From Mercurialis annua (lineage: Eukaryota > Streptophyta > Magnoliopsida > Malpighiales > Euphorbiaceae), in assembly GCF_937616625.2 (NCBI RefSeq), contig NC_065570.1, forward strand, positions 8,442,001 to 8,506,000: a stretch of 64,000 bases of DNA. The letters run 5' to 3'. Below are positions 23,800 through 35,995 of this stretch, piece by piece. Each line of letters begins with the position of its first letter. Position 1 is the stretch's first letter. The notes beneath the pieces are model-generated. The model did no database searches. It saw nothing but the letters and a program-made list of their open reading frames with translations, and was not told the origin of the DNA. The position numbers and the translations under genes were made by a program.

Positions 23800-24062
23800 C
23801 TCCTTTCATTCTTTTTTAGTTGTCCATTTAGCCAATATTGCACATACCAAGATAGTGCTCCTTTTGTCTTGATTTATAAAGAGAAATATTAATATAACCC
23901 TATTAGTTAATAAATACCTTTTAAGTTAAAACATAGAGTCATTTATTAGGGATGGGTAAATTTGGAAGATAATAGCTAAAATCACATTGAAATCCTAAAT
24001 GTACAACTAATTAGAGATAAATATATTTTACTAAATGGACAACTAAAAAAGAACGGAGGGAG
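23800..24062. mobile_element. Stowaway (Tc1/mariner) MITE
   Basis: Ends CTCCTTTCATTCTTTTTTAG and its counterpart CTAAAAAAGAACGGAGGGAG are the Stowaway CTCCCTCCGT-type inverted repeats. They are flanked by TA dinucleotides (23,798-23,799 and 24,063-24,064). Length 263 bp, non-coding. Confidence 0.88.
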
Positions 24063-24561
24063 TATTAACATTTTTAATTTTTAAAACAATTGCAATTTAT
24101 TTAGAATTTTAGTTAAATTTTGAGATAAAGGAATGAAAAACAATTAGAGCTATTGTGTATCACTTCGTATATAAATAGAAAAAATTTGTTGGGAGCTAAA
24201 ACTGTGCCGTTTTGTGACGTTATATTTTAAAAAGTTAAATCATATCAAATTAAATATAATCTATTCAGTTTACTCATTATAAGTTCTTTTAGATATTTTG
24301 ACTCTATTCTATTTTTAATTTTGAAATTCATTTTGAAAAAAATCAAATAATATATGTAGGATATAATTTTTCAAACTTATAAAAAAATTCTATGTGTTTA
24401 AGTGATTATAAGATATAATATATTACTTATTAGCAAATAGTCTACATTTAAATTTTTTGTGTTAATTTTTTGTTTTTTAAATCATATATGTATTTAGTTA
24501 AAGACAGAAAATGAAACAAATTGAACTAATTTTTGCTCCTTCGTGTGATTTTGGTTTTGAT

Positions 24562-25429
24562 TAGGGTTGTAAAGAAGTTCAACTATTCGTGAATTACTCG
24601 ATATTGACTTGAAAAAGAAAAATTAAATTGGTTTGGGGAAAATTCAAGCTGAGTTTAAGTTCGAATATGAACTACAAAGGTCTGTGATCACGAGGCTAAA
24701 CGAGTCTAAACATGTCTCTTGTACACATAAAATTATAATTTATTTTTTACTTTATTTGTAAATCGAAACGAGTCTAATCATATATCTTGTACAACTAAAA
24801 CAATAATCTATATTTTATTATAGGCTTAATGTCTTAAAAAACCACAATCTTTCATCTCCTTTTCAATTTACCCTGACGTTGAGAATTTATCAATTTTATC
24901 CCATTTTGTATTTTTTCATTTTAATTGTACCGTGAAGTATAAAATTGACCTTTATTTATTTGACAAAAGTTCAATTTTTTTAAAAAAAATAGTCAATTTA
25001 ATATAAAAAGTTAATCTAATGCAAAAAGGGTCAATTTAGAGAATTTTTGCTAAATAAAAAAAGGTCGATTTTATGCTTTATGGTGCAATTGAAATGAAAA
25101 AAAATGCAAAATATGATAAAATTGATTGATTTACCACGTTAGGGTAGAATTGAAAAAGGAATGAAAGGTAAAGGTTTTTTTAAGACACTAAACCTTTATT
25201 ATATTAACTTTTTATGTATTTAAAATTAAATATATATTATTTAAATTAATTAAATTATATATTTTATAGTGAAAAAACTAAGATACATCAACTATGCTAA
25301 TTTTTATAGGACTCGAATAGTTTGAATAGTTCGAATATTATTTTTGAATTTATAAGCTTATCTGAGTGCAAATTCAAGATCAAGACTATATAACGCTCTT
25401 AAATTGAATCCGGCTCGACTCGTTTACAT
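24562..25429. repeat. Degenerate hAT-like repeat ('actcgaa' family), split by a MITE
   Basis: It opens TAGGGTTGTAAA and closes GGCTCGACTCGTTTACA, resembling the ends of the clean hAT MITE at 57,199-57,686 and sharing ACTCG-rich sequence. A Mutator-type MITE (24,823-25,194) is inserted in its middle. Boundaries are approximate. Confidence 0.5.
24823..25194. mobile_element. Mutator-like MITE (diverged copy, 372 bp)
   Basis: Ends GGCTTAATGTCTTAAAAAACC and its complement-like right end (TTTTTTTAAGACACTAAACC) are flanked by a perfect 9-bp duplication TTTATTATA (24,814-24,822 and 25,195-25,203). It shares terminal sequence with the 504-bp MITE family below but has a different interior. Confidence 0.85.
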
Positions 25430-26086
25430 CGCATAAATATAGTTGCCATTAATCTATTTCTGCAAACTATTCCGAATTAAGTTTAGTTTTAGATGGCAGA
25501 CAATTATAATTGAGTGTTTATTTTATGCAACCGTTACGCCACGTTATTTTTACATCAAGCCAATGAGTATTTGCGATAGGGAATTTTTTAATTATTACTT
25601 ATTTTTTTTAGCATTCAATTTTCCACATGGTTAACGCATAATTGGTTTGTTGCACGAATGACGGTTGTGTGCAATAATTTTTTTTATAATTTACAAACAG
25701 GGCCCTATCTAATCTAATTCACCAAACCAAACAATTAAAACGCTTAGCTCTCTAATCAGCCATCCAAAAAGAGTGGGACCGTCAAATGAAGGGTGAGATC
25801 AAAATCATGCATGGCGTCCACGCGTCACCTAATACGAACACTCAAATGTATTCGACGCAAGCAAAACGAGAGGCAATATTCTATTGTCACCTTTGGCAAA
25901 AAAAAAAAATATTCTATTGTCACTCAAGATAACACCTAACTCAGTAATTGTACTGCCTTGTCTCTACAATTACCACCAATGGGGATCCACCGTTACGTAA
26001 TCACGTCACTGATATGTGATCAGAAAAAGTTTTGATAACAAATTTATTTAGATTGAATAACTAATGTATAAGATTTTTTTATTTTT
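25195..26086. other. Intergenic, no gene seen
   Basis: This holds the right half of the degenerate hAT-like repeat and then AT-rich sequence. A short repeated ATATTCTATTGTCAC occurs near 25,877 and 25,909. Nothing coding is supported. Confidence 0.5.
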
Positions 26087-26590
26087 GGCCTAATGTCTTA
26101 AAAAACCCCGACCTTTTAGCTCCTTTTCAATCATACCCCGACGTTAAAAATTTGTCAATTTTACCCTATTTTGCATTTTTTTGTTTCAATTGTACCCTGA
26201 AAAATTAAATTAATGTCTTTTGTATTTGGAAATTTGTTTAAAACATTCTCCATGTCTCGCATATATTAATTGTATATTTTTAAAATTTATTTAAATTTAG
26301 TTAAATTAATTAAGAATTTAAATTAGTGTTAATTTGATTATGGTTTTTAGTTAGTTTTTAAAAATAAAGGACTTATTTGTACTTTTTTGAATAAAAAAGA
26401 ATTTAATTTCATGTTTATACTTAATTAATTGAATGATTTCATCATTTAAATAAAAAAATTAACAAAAATTAAAATATTGGGGTACAATTGAAAACGGAAA
26501 ATTCAAAAGTGGGTAAAATTGACAAATTTTCAACGTCAGGGTGGAATTGAAAAAAAGTTTAAAGTTGAGGGATTTTTGAGTGATTAGGCC
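26087..26590. mobile_element. Mutator-like MITE, copy A (504 bp)
   Basis: Long inverted repeats of about 110 bp begin GGCCTAATGTCTTAAAAAAC and end GATTAGGCC. A 9-bp duplication TTTATTTTT flanks it (26,078-26,086 and 26,591-26,599). Nearly identical to the copies at 27,450 and 53,925. Non-coding. Confidence 0.92.
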
Positions 26591-27449
26591 TTTATTTTTT
26601 AAAAGAAGAGGATATTTGCCGGTGGCCTTGTTCATATGATTATGCTCTTAAAATGCATTTTTAAATTTCAATACAACTTATTGTTTTAGCTAATTGAATC
26701 CAATATCAGCACTATTGATTAATCTAATTAGATTCTGTCGAACCAAAAAAATCATGTTTGTGAGAATTATTAAGCGCACGTACAATTGGAGTTATAAATA
26801 AAAAATCACTTTAAAAATTTATAATTTAAAATCAAAAAATGTATTTTTAGTTAATTTAATTAATTAAAAATAATATTTTATACTTTCAAATCAATGAAAA
26901 TAAAATTATATGATAGACACAAATTCAAAAATTAAAGTAACCCAATTTAACTTTAATTGACCAAAATATTAATAATTAATGTTTTATTTGATTTAAAAAT
27001 AAAAAAATATTACTATTTTTAACGGATTAAAATATCAAAAAACTAGATTATCAATATTGAATTATAAATTCATAAACTGATTTAACCTTTTACTCTATAA
27101 TTCATTAATAACATTAGTCAAGGGTGAACTATCCTTAATACAAACCATGTGTGTTTTTAAAGAACAAAAATAAATTTGTAGTATAATTAAGAATACATAG
27201 AAGCCGAAAAATCATAGGTGAGTTTCTTTTTCTTTTTGTTTTAAATTTTTTATTTTATCATCAATTATCAAGTATAGATCAAAACACAAACAACAAAATT
27301 TAAAAAACCCTAATTAAAATAGGTGAATTAAATATGATATTATGAATATCATCTTTCTAATAATTTAACTCACATTTAATTAAAAAAGTTAAAGAATACA
27401 TCAACGTATTTAAAATATTTAAATTTGATTACGATAGTATTTTAATATA

Positions 27450-27954
27450 GGCCTAATGTCTTAAAAAAACCCCGACCTTTTAGCCCCTTTTCAATCATAC
27501 CCTGACGTTGAAAATTTGTCAATTTTACCCTATTTTGCATTTTTGTATTTCAATTGTACCCTGAAAAATTAAATTAACGTCTTTTGCATTTGGAAATTTG
27601 TTTAAAACATTCTCCATGTCTCGCATATATTGATTGTATATTTTTAAAATTTATTTAAATTTAGTTAAATTAATTAAGAATTTAAATTAGTGTTAATTTG
27701 ATTATGGTTTTTAGTTAGTTTTTAAAAATAAAGGACTTATTTGTACTTTTTTGAATAAAAAAGAATTTAATTTCATGTTTATACTTAATTAATTGAATGA
27801 TTTCATAATTTAAGTAAAAAAAATAACAAAAATTAAAATATTGGGGTACAATTGAAAACGGAAAATTTAAAAGTGGGTAAAATTGACAAATTTTTAACGT
27901 CGGGGTGAAATTGAAAAAAAGTTTAAAGATGAGGGGTTTTTGAATGATTAGGCC
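27450..27954. mobile_element. Mutator-like MITE, copy B (505 bp)
   Basis: Same family and structure as copy A, less than 0.9 kb away and in the same orientation. Flanked by TTTAATATA at 27,441-27,449 and 27,955-27,963. Confidence 0.92.
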
Positions 27955-28410
27955 TTTAATATAAAATAGAAAAGTCTTAGAGAAAATATTATAGAGGGGT
28001 ATTTAGGTAAATGAAGGTGTTGAAATATTATTACTATATCCCCTCTTCTTCTTCAATCTTCTATAATAAATGTACACTTACTGCTCTTTAGGTGTCGATA
28101 ATAATTTGTTAAAAAAACTATTTATATTTTATTTGAAGATATATTAATTTGTATACTCGAGAGATACAATTACGTGTGTTCCAAGCAAAATAAAAGAAAA
28201 GACACAAACAACTACTATAGTTTTTTTATGTATTAAATTTAGTACTACTGCTTAGCTTCACACTTCTTCCTTTTGCTTATTCTTAAATTCTAATTTTTTT
28301 TCTTTGATCTATTCTTAGTTCTTTTTTATATTTTGATTCTGTATCTTAAGGGTTGTTGAGAGTTTTTTATTTGGTTTGATGAGTGATTTATTTCAAAAGG
28401 GAAATTAAAA
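27955..28410 (+). other. AIRP2 upstream region and leader
   Basis: About 450 bases separate MITE copy B from the AIRP2 start. A CT-rich stretch (CCCCTCTTCTTCTTCAATCTTC, 28,040-28,062) and another near 28,262 lie in the probable promoter and leader. No TATA box is assigned. Confidence 0.4.
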
Positions 28411-31230
28411 ATGAGGAAATCATTTAAAGATTCGCTTAAAGCTCTAGAAGCTGATATACAGTTTGCCAATACTCTGTAAATTTCTCTCCTCTCTGTTCTT
28501 CATTTTTTTTCTAAATTATGATAATTTTCTGTTTGTTGTTGAATGATTCGTTTCTGGGCTTTGGCTAATTCATTGTATTTTCAATGAAGATGTAAAAAAT
28601 TTTGGATTTTTGTTTTAGACGAAGATCAAAGTTGCAGTTTTTTTGTTTTATTCATGGTTTTTTTAACAGTTCTTTTTAATTGATTTGATGCTGAGTTTGT
28701 TTTGATTGTTTAATAGAAGTTTATATAGCTGATCATTATATGGTAATTGTGAAACTTTTAGTTTATTTAGCTTCATTATATTATACACATGTGGTGGATA
28801 AGATAAACCTTTACTTATTCTCTCTATTGTATGTTCTAATTTAAGGAATTGCAGATTGTAAAATTTTATGAAAGGAAAAAAATTGGTCCTTTTCTTCACA
28901 ATCCTGTTATTGGGGTTTGGCTGTACTGCATTGCTTTTGCCTTATAAGGGCATTTATGTCACTTGAGTTCTGGGCGGTTTTGTTTGTTGGTTTTTGTAGT
29001 GGATATAAAGTAGTTTCAATCTTTTTGGAATTTTCTTCTTTATGCATTATTGAGGATTTTTAAAAAGTTTAAATCTTTGGTTATCTGTTCAGTACAGATT
29101 GCACCTATAGAAATAGACTAATTGGCACGGAGCTTGGTACCACGGACACTTCATTCAATCAACATGTCCCGTTTCGGACTTGACGTTTCGGACACAATTT
29201 TTTAAGTGCATAGGAAATGTTAAAATAACACCGTTTCACTGTATCTGTGTCCAAATGTCCCGTTTCTTGTGTCCGTGCTACCTAGACACGGACATTTCAT
29301 TTCCGTTTTGGAAACGTGTCCGAAACTTGACATTTTGGACACAAAACATCAATTTTTTCACATAGGAAACCTTAAAAAACACCATTTCACCATGTCGATG
29401 TGTCCCATTTCCGGTGTTAGTTCTGATGAATTCCTGGTTATCAAGAAAATTGCAGAAATGTCCACTTTAAACAAATTTTATGTCTATGAGATAAAGGCGT
29501 GTTAAAAACATGGCGTTTTGGACACGGAATTTCATTTTTCACATAGGAAACCTTAATATAACAACATTCAATCGTGTAAGTGTCTAAATGTTCCGTTTTC
29601 AATGTTGTTCTTATGACTTCCTGCTTATCAATAAAATTGCAAAAATGTCTACTTTAAACAATTTTATGGCTTTGAGATTTTCTTGATTTGGCTTGTTATA
29701 TATAGATTGAATGTGGTTGAAATATATGTGGTTGTGATACAGGGCTTCTGCATATCCTAGAGAATATGATGGTGCTTGTCTTCAGATGAGATTATCTTAC
29801 AGTCCAGCAGCTCAATTTTTGCTGTTTTTGGTTCAGTGGACTGATTGCCACCTTGCCGGTGCTTTGGGATTGCTTAGAATACTAATATACAAGGTGATAT
29901 TTTTTTTTACTTTTTGAGTTCATTCTTTAAATTTCCTCTTGAAATTAGCATCTAGGGCCATGTTTGGTTTAGAGGTCGAGTTGGAAATTGCTTAAACGGT
30001 TGAAATTAAAAGATGAACCTAACAGGGTCCTAATTGTTAGGTCCCCTCTGCCTGTGCTGACATAATGCCGCCTTTTTCGTAATGTCAAGGGTGTAATTTT
30101 ATGATGTTGTATCACAGGCTTATGAGGATGGAAAAACAACCATGTCTGTTCATGAAAGAAAAGCTAGTTTAAGGGAGTTCTATGGTGAGTGTGTTATGGC
30201 TGTTACGTCCTTCTACGTATTGGTCTATGCGATCGATATGTTTTGTAAAAGAGTTGATCAGCAACAATTTTATCCAATTTTAATGAGCTTGGATCATTGA
30301 CAGGGGTGATATTTCCCTCTTTATTGCAACTTCAAATCGGAATCAATGATATCGATGAGAGGAAACAGAGAGAGATTTGTTCGAAGTACAAGAAGAAAGA
30401 TGAGATGGACCGAGGAAAGCTCTCTGAAATTGATTTAGAGAGAGAAGAAGAATGTGGAATTTGCTTAGAGTTAAACAGCAAGGTTGTGTTGCCCAAATGC
30501 AATCATTCTATGTGTTTGAAGTGCTATCGGAACTGGTAAGCTAACTGCGGACACAAATTTTTCATATAATGATGTCTGTATATAATGAAAAAATGACAGC
30601 CAAATTTACTTGATCGAGAAACTTTTAGTTGATATAAAAGTAAATTATGCATAAATTTGGTGACCACATTCCTGAATGAGATAACCTTGTGTTTGACACA
30701 CTTCGGATGGCAGTTTAGAATTTAGCTTCTTGCTTCAGTCGTTATGCGAGTAGAGTAGATGTTCAGAATTTAATTTTAAGTGCAAGAATTATGTAGAAAC
30801 TTTGTTGTGTACTAGTTAAATACGTAGTTTACAAATAGCTTCTGTTGCTCGTCATATTACACAAGTATTTCTATTCCTAGATCCGGTCTGTGTTAGTAGA
30901 GGTTTTATAAATATCAGAAGTCGCCATGTTTGGTATCAACTAGCTTACATACACACACTTTGTTGTTTTCAAATGCGAACAATATAGCTGACTCAAATGT
31001 TGTGATGTCTAATTAGGCGTACGCGATCCCAGTCGTGTCCTTTTTGTAGGGACAGTCTTAAGCGAGTGAACTCAGCTGACCTTTGGATCTACACGAGCAA
31101 GAATGATATCATAGCTTTGTCGTCGATCACTCGGGAAAATTTGAAGAGATTGTTCATGTACATAGATAAATTGCCCCTCATTGTTCCCGATCCGACGTTG
31201 TTTGCTGCATATGATGCTCATTACCGATGA
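28411..31230 (+). CDS. AIRP2: RING-type E3 ubiquitin ligase AIRP2
   Basis: A cytosolic E3 ubiquitin ligase; in Arabidopsis AIRP2 (At5g01520) promotes abscisic-acid and drought responses. Five exons: 28411-28475, 29743-29893, 30118-30184, 30304-30535, 31017-31230, all GT-AG. The frame closes to 242 aa, the Arabidopsis length. The N-terminus MRKSFKDSLKALEADIQ and the middle motif SYSPAAQFLLFLVQWTDC are characteristic of the family. A C3HC4 RING finger lies at residues 145-182, with ligands C145, C148, C160, H162, C165, C168, C179 and C182. The C-terminus RENLKRLFMYIDKLPL is also conserved. It lies after RUS5, the order I recall for Arabidopsis. Intron 1 (1.27 kb) has filled with repeats. Confidence 0.95.
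29135..29679. repeat. Three copies of the 'ggacac' repeat in AIRP2 intron 1
   Basis: Copy 1 (about 29,135-29,286) runs from CCACGGACACTTCATTC to GTGTCCGTGCTACCTAG and is palindromic at its ends. Copies 2 and 3 (about 29,279-29,491 and 29,494-29,679) share CACATAGGAAACCTTAA. Each is followed by a TTCCTGGTTATCAA-like and GTCCACTTTAAACAA-like tail, so they arose by tandem duplication. Related to 11,899-12,059. Confidence 0.7.
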
Positions 31231-31450
31231 CTACAAGGAGCGAGAGCATCCTGCAGGGTTGGAGGGTTTTGTATATATAGTTGCTGATTGTAATGTAAAT
31301 CATTGTTGTTCAGTTATTCCTCAAGATCAGGTTTTAGAATTGTAAATACATATTACTCACGATTCAAGATTACTTATTTATTTTATTTGTTTGACCTAAT
31401 ATAACATGTCCGTAACTTAACTGAACTTGAAAGTTTGCTAAAAGATATTA

Positions 31451-32258
31451 GAGCATCCACAATGGACTCTCTATTGTTATAAAACTCTTTATTTTAAAGA
31501 GTGTAATCATAAAATACTACTCCAATGGTCTCTTTATCTTTAAAAATAAAAATGAAGAGTTTGTTTGGCTCTCCACATCTAGAGAGCCAAACCAACTCTC
31601 TATTCTGAAAAAAATGACGTGTTAATTATGTCTTTCCACTACTCCACTACTTCATTAATTTTTAAAAAACAACATTCCTGTATATTTCGTCTATTTTTGT
31701 TCTTGTTACAATTTTCAGACCTCTACTTTCTCTTTTTCTGGCTTATCATGGAGAATATGGATCAATCTCTGATTTGTTTTTGGCAAGACAATGAAACATG
31801 TCTTGAATTAGAAGAACAACAAGAAAAAAATGTTGATGATTTAGACGTGTTCATTGATTTAAGGGATTATTTAGATATTGATGATGATTATGTAGAAATT
31901 TTATTTGAAAAAGGGATCCTCTATTTTAATAAATTCAAAATGGAAGATCAATGTTTGACTAGTTTTAACAACGGGGTTCAATGTTTATCAATGGTGTGTT
32001 TGTCAATTACTACAAAAATGAAGATAAAAGTGTCATTATAATCAAATGCTCAGATTGAAGAATACAGACAAAGTAATATAAAAGAATGGAGCGTTTGTTT
32101 TTACACACGTTGGATTGAAAAATGATCTGCATCACTCCATTTTTTTCTTCATTACTTTATTACTATTAAATAAATTTAAGAACAAATCTTCATCATCATC
32201 GTCGTCAATCGTCATCGCAGCTTTTGGTCTCAATTGTAGCATTCATGTTGGATATAAT

Positions 32259-32314
<56 letters not shown>

Positions 32315-33085
32315 CAATAAATTTGCTATTTATTTTTTATGATTTTGTTGTATTGATGCAAGTTTTTATAAGCGCAAAGATCAATTCAATGGAGCAGAGA
32401 TCACCTGTTGTAGTAGCCGTAGCGATTTTGAGGCACTAGATCATAATCTAACAATTAAAGCTTTTTAATGCAAAATAGATGCAATTTATTCACCAGCAAA
32501 GTTTACTTATCTTCATAGTGCTTCAAATATGAATCAACGGAATATTGGTAATCATTTATTTAGCATATGAGCACTCATTAGGAGGAACATGATTGAGACT
32601 TAATAATTTAGATCAGTTCATTGATTATTAACTTTGCCAACAGTTCGTTATTTTAGAAGCTTTCATTTGATATTATATAGATCTCTTCATTTTATTTTAT
32701 TCATGAATATCACCAAAAGTATCCTTTTAATGTGGATTTGAAATGCTACAAACACATAATTTGAAGTTAACAGGAATATTTATGGATATGAACAATTATA
32801 TAATTTTTTGGCTGCTTGTGATTACAAAATATTCGATTTTGCTTTAGTATGTGTTATGTTTGTTGAAGTTCTGCTATAGAAGAAGAAAATGGACAACATA
32901 TATACAATAGAAGAGGGAAAGTAAAAATAGTAAACTTAAAAAAAGAAAAGAATTCAAATAATAAAAAATGGATAAATCTAAAGAGTCTATTGGAAATGAT
33001 ATAAATTTACACTCTTTATTATTAAAGATGCTCTCTATTAAGTTAAAGATGCTTTTTAAAATAGAGAGCATTGTTGGAGATGCTC
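31451..33085. mobile_element. PIF/Harbinger-like non-autonomous element (1.6 kb)
   Basis: Ends GAGCATCCACAATGG and CCAACAATGCTCTC-type right end (closing GATGCTC) are flanked by TTA on both sides (31,448-31,450 and 33,086-33,088). A 10-bp-arm hairpin (GTTTGGCTCT/AGAGCCAAAC) lies at 31,563-31,592. A reading frame at about 31,748-32,041 (MENMDQSLICFWQDNETCLE...) is acidic and unrecognised; no transposase catalytic motif is seen. The right end repeats GAGCATCT motifs internally. Confidence 0.72.
32262..32312. repeat. (AT)n microsatellite
   Basis: About 25 uninterrupted AT dinucleotides lie inside the Harbinger-like element. A likely length-polymorphic locus. Confidence 0.97.
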
Positions 33086-33231
33086 TTAACTTGCGCTGAG
33101 TTGTTGAGATTTCCGGTACCCTATATTATTGCTGAGAACAATCAGGTTCAAAATGAAATGAAAATCATTTGAAGATATGAACTTTTGCTTCACAATTATT
33201 CTTGTTCAAAATCCAACTCCTAAGTTATGAC

Positions 33232-33928
33232 GGTTTTATTTTTGGAAATAGCAGACCCCCTCCTACGCAGCTGTTCAAGTGTCTTCAGAGTATGATTGGG
33301 ACTGGAAATAATCAGCCTCGGCAAGATGGTGGTGATATCAGCTCGCCTGTGACAGCATGGTCGTTGCCCCCTAACCAGGTCCTCAAGGTGAATTCTGATG
33401 CAGCAGTTTCAGTAGATTGCAAGCTGTCCGTAGCTAGTGCGGTCTTTCGTGACTCCACAGGGGCTGTCCTGCGATGCGGAGTTACTATTCTGCATGGTGT
33501 TCTGAGTGCAGAATTAGCTGAAGCATATGTTGTCAGGTTTGGACTACTTCTGGCTGCTCTGAGTGCAGAATTAGCTGAAGCATATGTTGTCAGGTTTGGA
33601 CTACTTCTGGCTGCTCCTCTCCGTTTTTCGAAGCTCATTTGAGTCGGACGCTGCCCTTGTAGTGAATAAGCTGTTGAGAGGTGATGAAGGCGGTGCAATT
33701 GATAACGTCCAACTTATCATTGAAGATTGTCTGCCAATTGCAATGGTCGAGATGTTAGCTTCAAGCACATTTATAGAGCGGGCACTCAAGTGGCTCGCTC
33801 TCTTGCTAAGTGGGGCGTCTTTTTTGGCAAAGATTGTATTTTTGATGGTAACATTCTGTATCCGGTTTGTGAACTTGTTAATCGTGGTTCGTAATCAATA
33901 AAGTGGAATTTTGATTCTAAAAAAAAAA
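33232..33928 (+). mobile_element. 5'-truncated LINE with RNase H domain and poly-A tail
   Basis: This is the 3' end of a plant LINE ORF2. The RNase H domain reads VNSDAAVSVDCKLSVASAVF, RDSTGAVLRCG and AELAEAY, later SDAALVVNKLL in a second frame, and finally VARSLAKWG in a third, so it carries several frameshifts. A 57-bp tandem duplication starts at 33,502 and 33,559. A poly-A run ends at about 33,930. A 10-bp target duplication AAGTTATGAC flanks it (33,222-33,231 and 33,929-33,938). The tail and the duplication support target-primed insertion. Confidence 0.88.
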
Positions 33929-34242
33929 AAGTTATGACATTAGAATGTAAGGAAAAATGATGGATCCACAACAGCCAAGTTAAGAAAATTGCAACTTAAA
34001 CTATTGAAAAACAAAGATATTAGAGATTTTGTATTTAGCTAAAAAGCATGACATAGCTCACATTTAGTATCCAAGTAACTAACAAAGGCATCATGGGATG
34101 GAAGTAAGACAAGGAACATAATTTTCTGCTTCAAATCTTTTGCCAGAAGCAGAAAATGGTTTCCTAATGATATGCCATCTACAAGACTGAAAACGGCTTT
34201 TCTCCTACATCACACAGCGCCCAAATATAAAACCGTCCAAAT

Positions 34243-35995
34243 TTAGTAGTCGTCTTCATCTTCGTCATCCTCTTCTTCCTCTTCTTCCTCTTGGGCTTCC
34301 TGAAAAAAGAATGCCATAATATATCAGTGATTGACATAGCTTTGAAGACCAAAAAAGCAGCACAAATACGAGATAAGCAACATCTTGTCAACCATTTCAT
34401 ATTATAAAAATTATTTGAGATAGATTTCTACAATCTCTAGTCTGCTTAGAAAGAAACTACAAATGCTACAAACCAATCGAATTTTATGTATTATCCCATG
34501 AAAACTTGAATCCGCCAAAGATGTCTCTTAACTACTACCTACTTCGACACACTTAACTGCGCAATCATCAACCAAATTTGCTGCACCACATAATATAAGC
34601 AATTTATTCATGCTATTAATAGTGACCTTGTAAGCAATTAGTTCAGTAGCTAATTTGGACTTCTAAATTCTCCAATTAATTTAATCTCATTTAAACACTC
34701 TCAAGAATGCCATGCAATATGCAACGCAATATCATAATAAGCCTTTTGAAGAGTGATGCTATTGTGTTACTAAGAATAACGACTTCAATGTTAATAAAAG
34801 AAATAAGCCCACCTCTCCTGTTGCTTCATCGTCTTCATCATTCACCTCAGATTTTGACCTATCTGACTCTTCATTATCATTAGCTGCGCTATCCTGTTAG
34901 CATAATAGACACAAGTTACAAACTTACAATCCATGAATCCAATTAACAATCACAACAATCTTTTGATCCCATAATGGTTGATGCAATACACTCACTTGCT
35001 TCCTGATATAAGCATTCATAAGTTTATTGTACTCGTCCTTCTTTTTGGCAGCTTTTTCTTCATAAGGAGCTTTTTCCTGCCAAACCAAGAAGGAAATGTT
35101 GCAAATTATCAACAGTTATTTCACTATATTATAGTTTAAATTTCCACGTCTCCGTAGAGAATGTGACTAGGTGTTATCCAAATATGTCTAAAGCGGCTAG
35201 AAGAATTTCCAATCTCTTTGGAATGATATGTCAAAAGTTCAGAACCAATAGACCTTACACCAATTAATAAGCAAATGACGGCATTTATAGCTAGACATTT
35301 CAGTACTTACAGAAGCAGACAACGATTTCCACTTCGCTCCTCCTGCTTTTCCAACCTGCAATCAACAATCAGGTCAATAAGTCAACCGTATCGGGATATC
35401 GATAACAGATTAACATACAACAACAGATGGTTAAGTTAATTCTTACAGCTGCTACAGATGAAATATGAGGATTTTCTTTCTTAAAAGTCTTCCGGAAATC
35501 TTCACTGTTAAAATACGGCATGAAATAACTTGAGAACAACTCCACAAATGCAAGTCTAACGTTTAACAAATTTCACTATGAAACATACAGGAAGACGAAG
35601 AAAGCACTAGGAGCCCTCTTTGGTTTGTTAGGGTCTTTCTTGGCCTTTTTGTCCTTCTTAGCTTTTAGTTTACTACTGTGGTCAACAGCTCCAGCCGCTT
35701 TCCTCTTTCCAACCACTCTGAAAATGATAGAGTTCATATACGACCCATCAGAATAACATTCCGGAAATCGCTGTATCCACCATCAGATAGTATAAAAATA
35801 ACATCAGACATGAGATATAACTTACTAAACCCACCAAACCAATACATTTTAATTCCGTTTAAGAACATCCTTTTCAAGAATCATGGCAGCCCAAAAAATA
35901 GAACAATAAAATGATACAATTGTCAAATAAAACACATAATAGAACAGTAAAACTAACCTATCATCGGCTGCACCTTTGCCCTTGGCGGTCTTCAT
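34243..35995 (-). CDS. HMGB: HMGB-type high-mobility-group protein
   Basis: A small chromatin protein that bends DNA through one HMG box. Seven exons on the minus strand: 35995-35958, 35717-35589, 35504-35447, 35355-35311, 35076-34996, 34893-34813, 34299-34243; 162 aa. A basic N-terminus (AVDHSSKLKAKKDKKAKK) is followed by the HMG box, about residues 35-112 (DPNKPKRAPSAFFVFLEDF, SVAAVGKAGGAKWKSLSAS, EKAPYEEKAAKKKDEYNK). An acidic C-terminal tail ends DDEDEDDY. This matches Arabidopsis HMGB2/HMGB3, which are about 140-145 aa; the extra length is a longer acidic linker. A 5' untranslated intron is likely (about 36,018-36,597, donor CTTCTCAG|GTAATT). It sits between AIRP2 and LHCB4, where I recall no HMGB gene in Arabidopsis. 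Confidence 0.93.
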
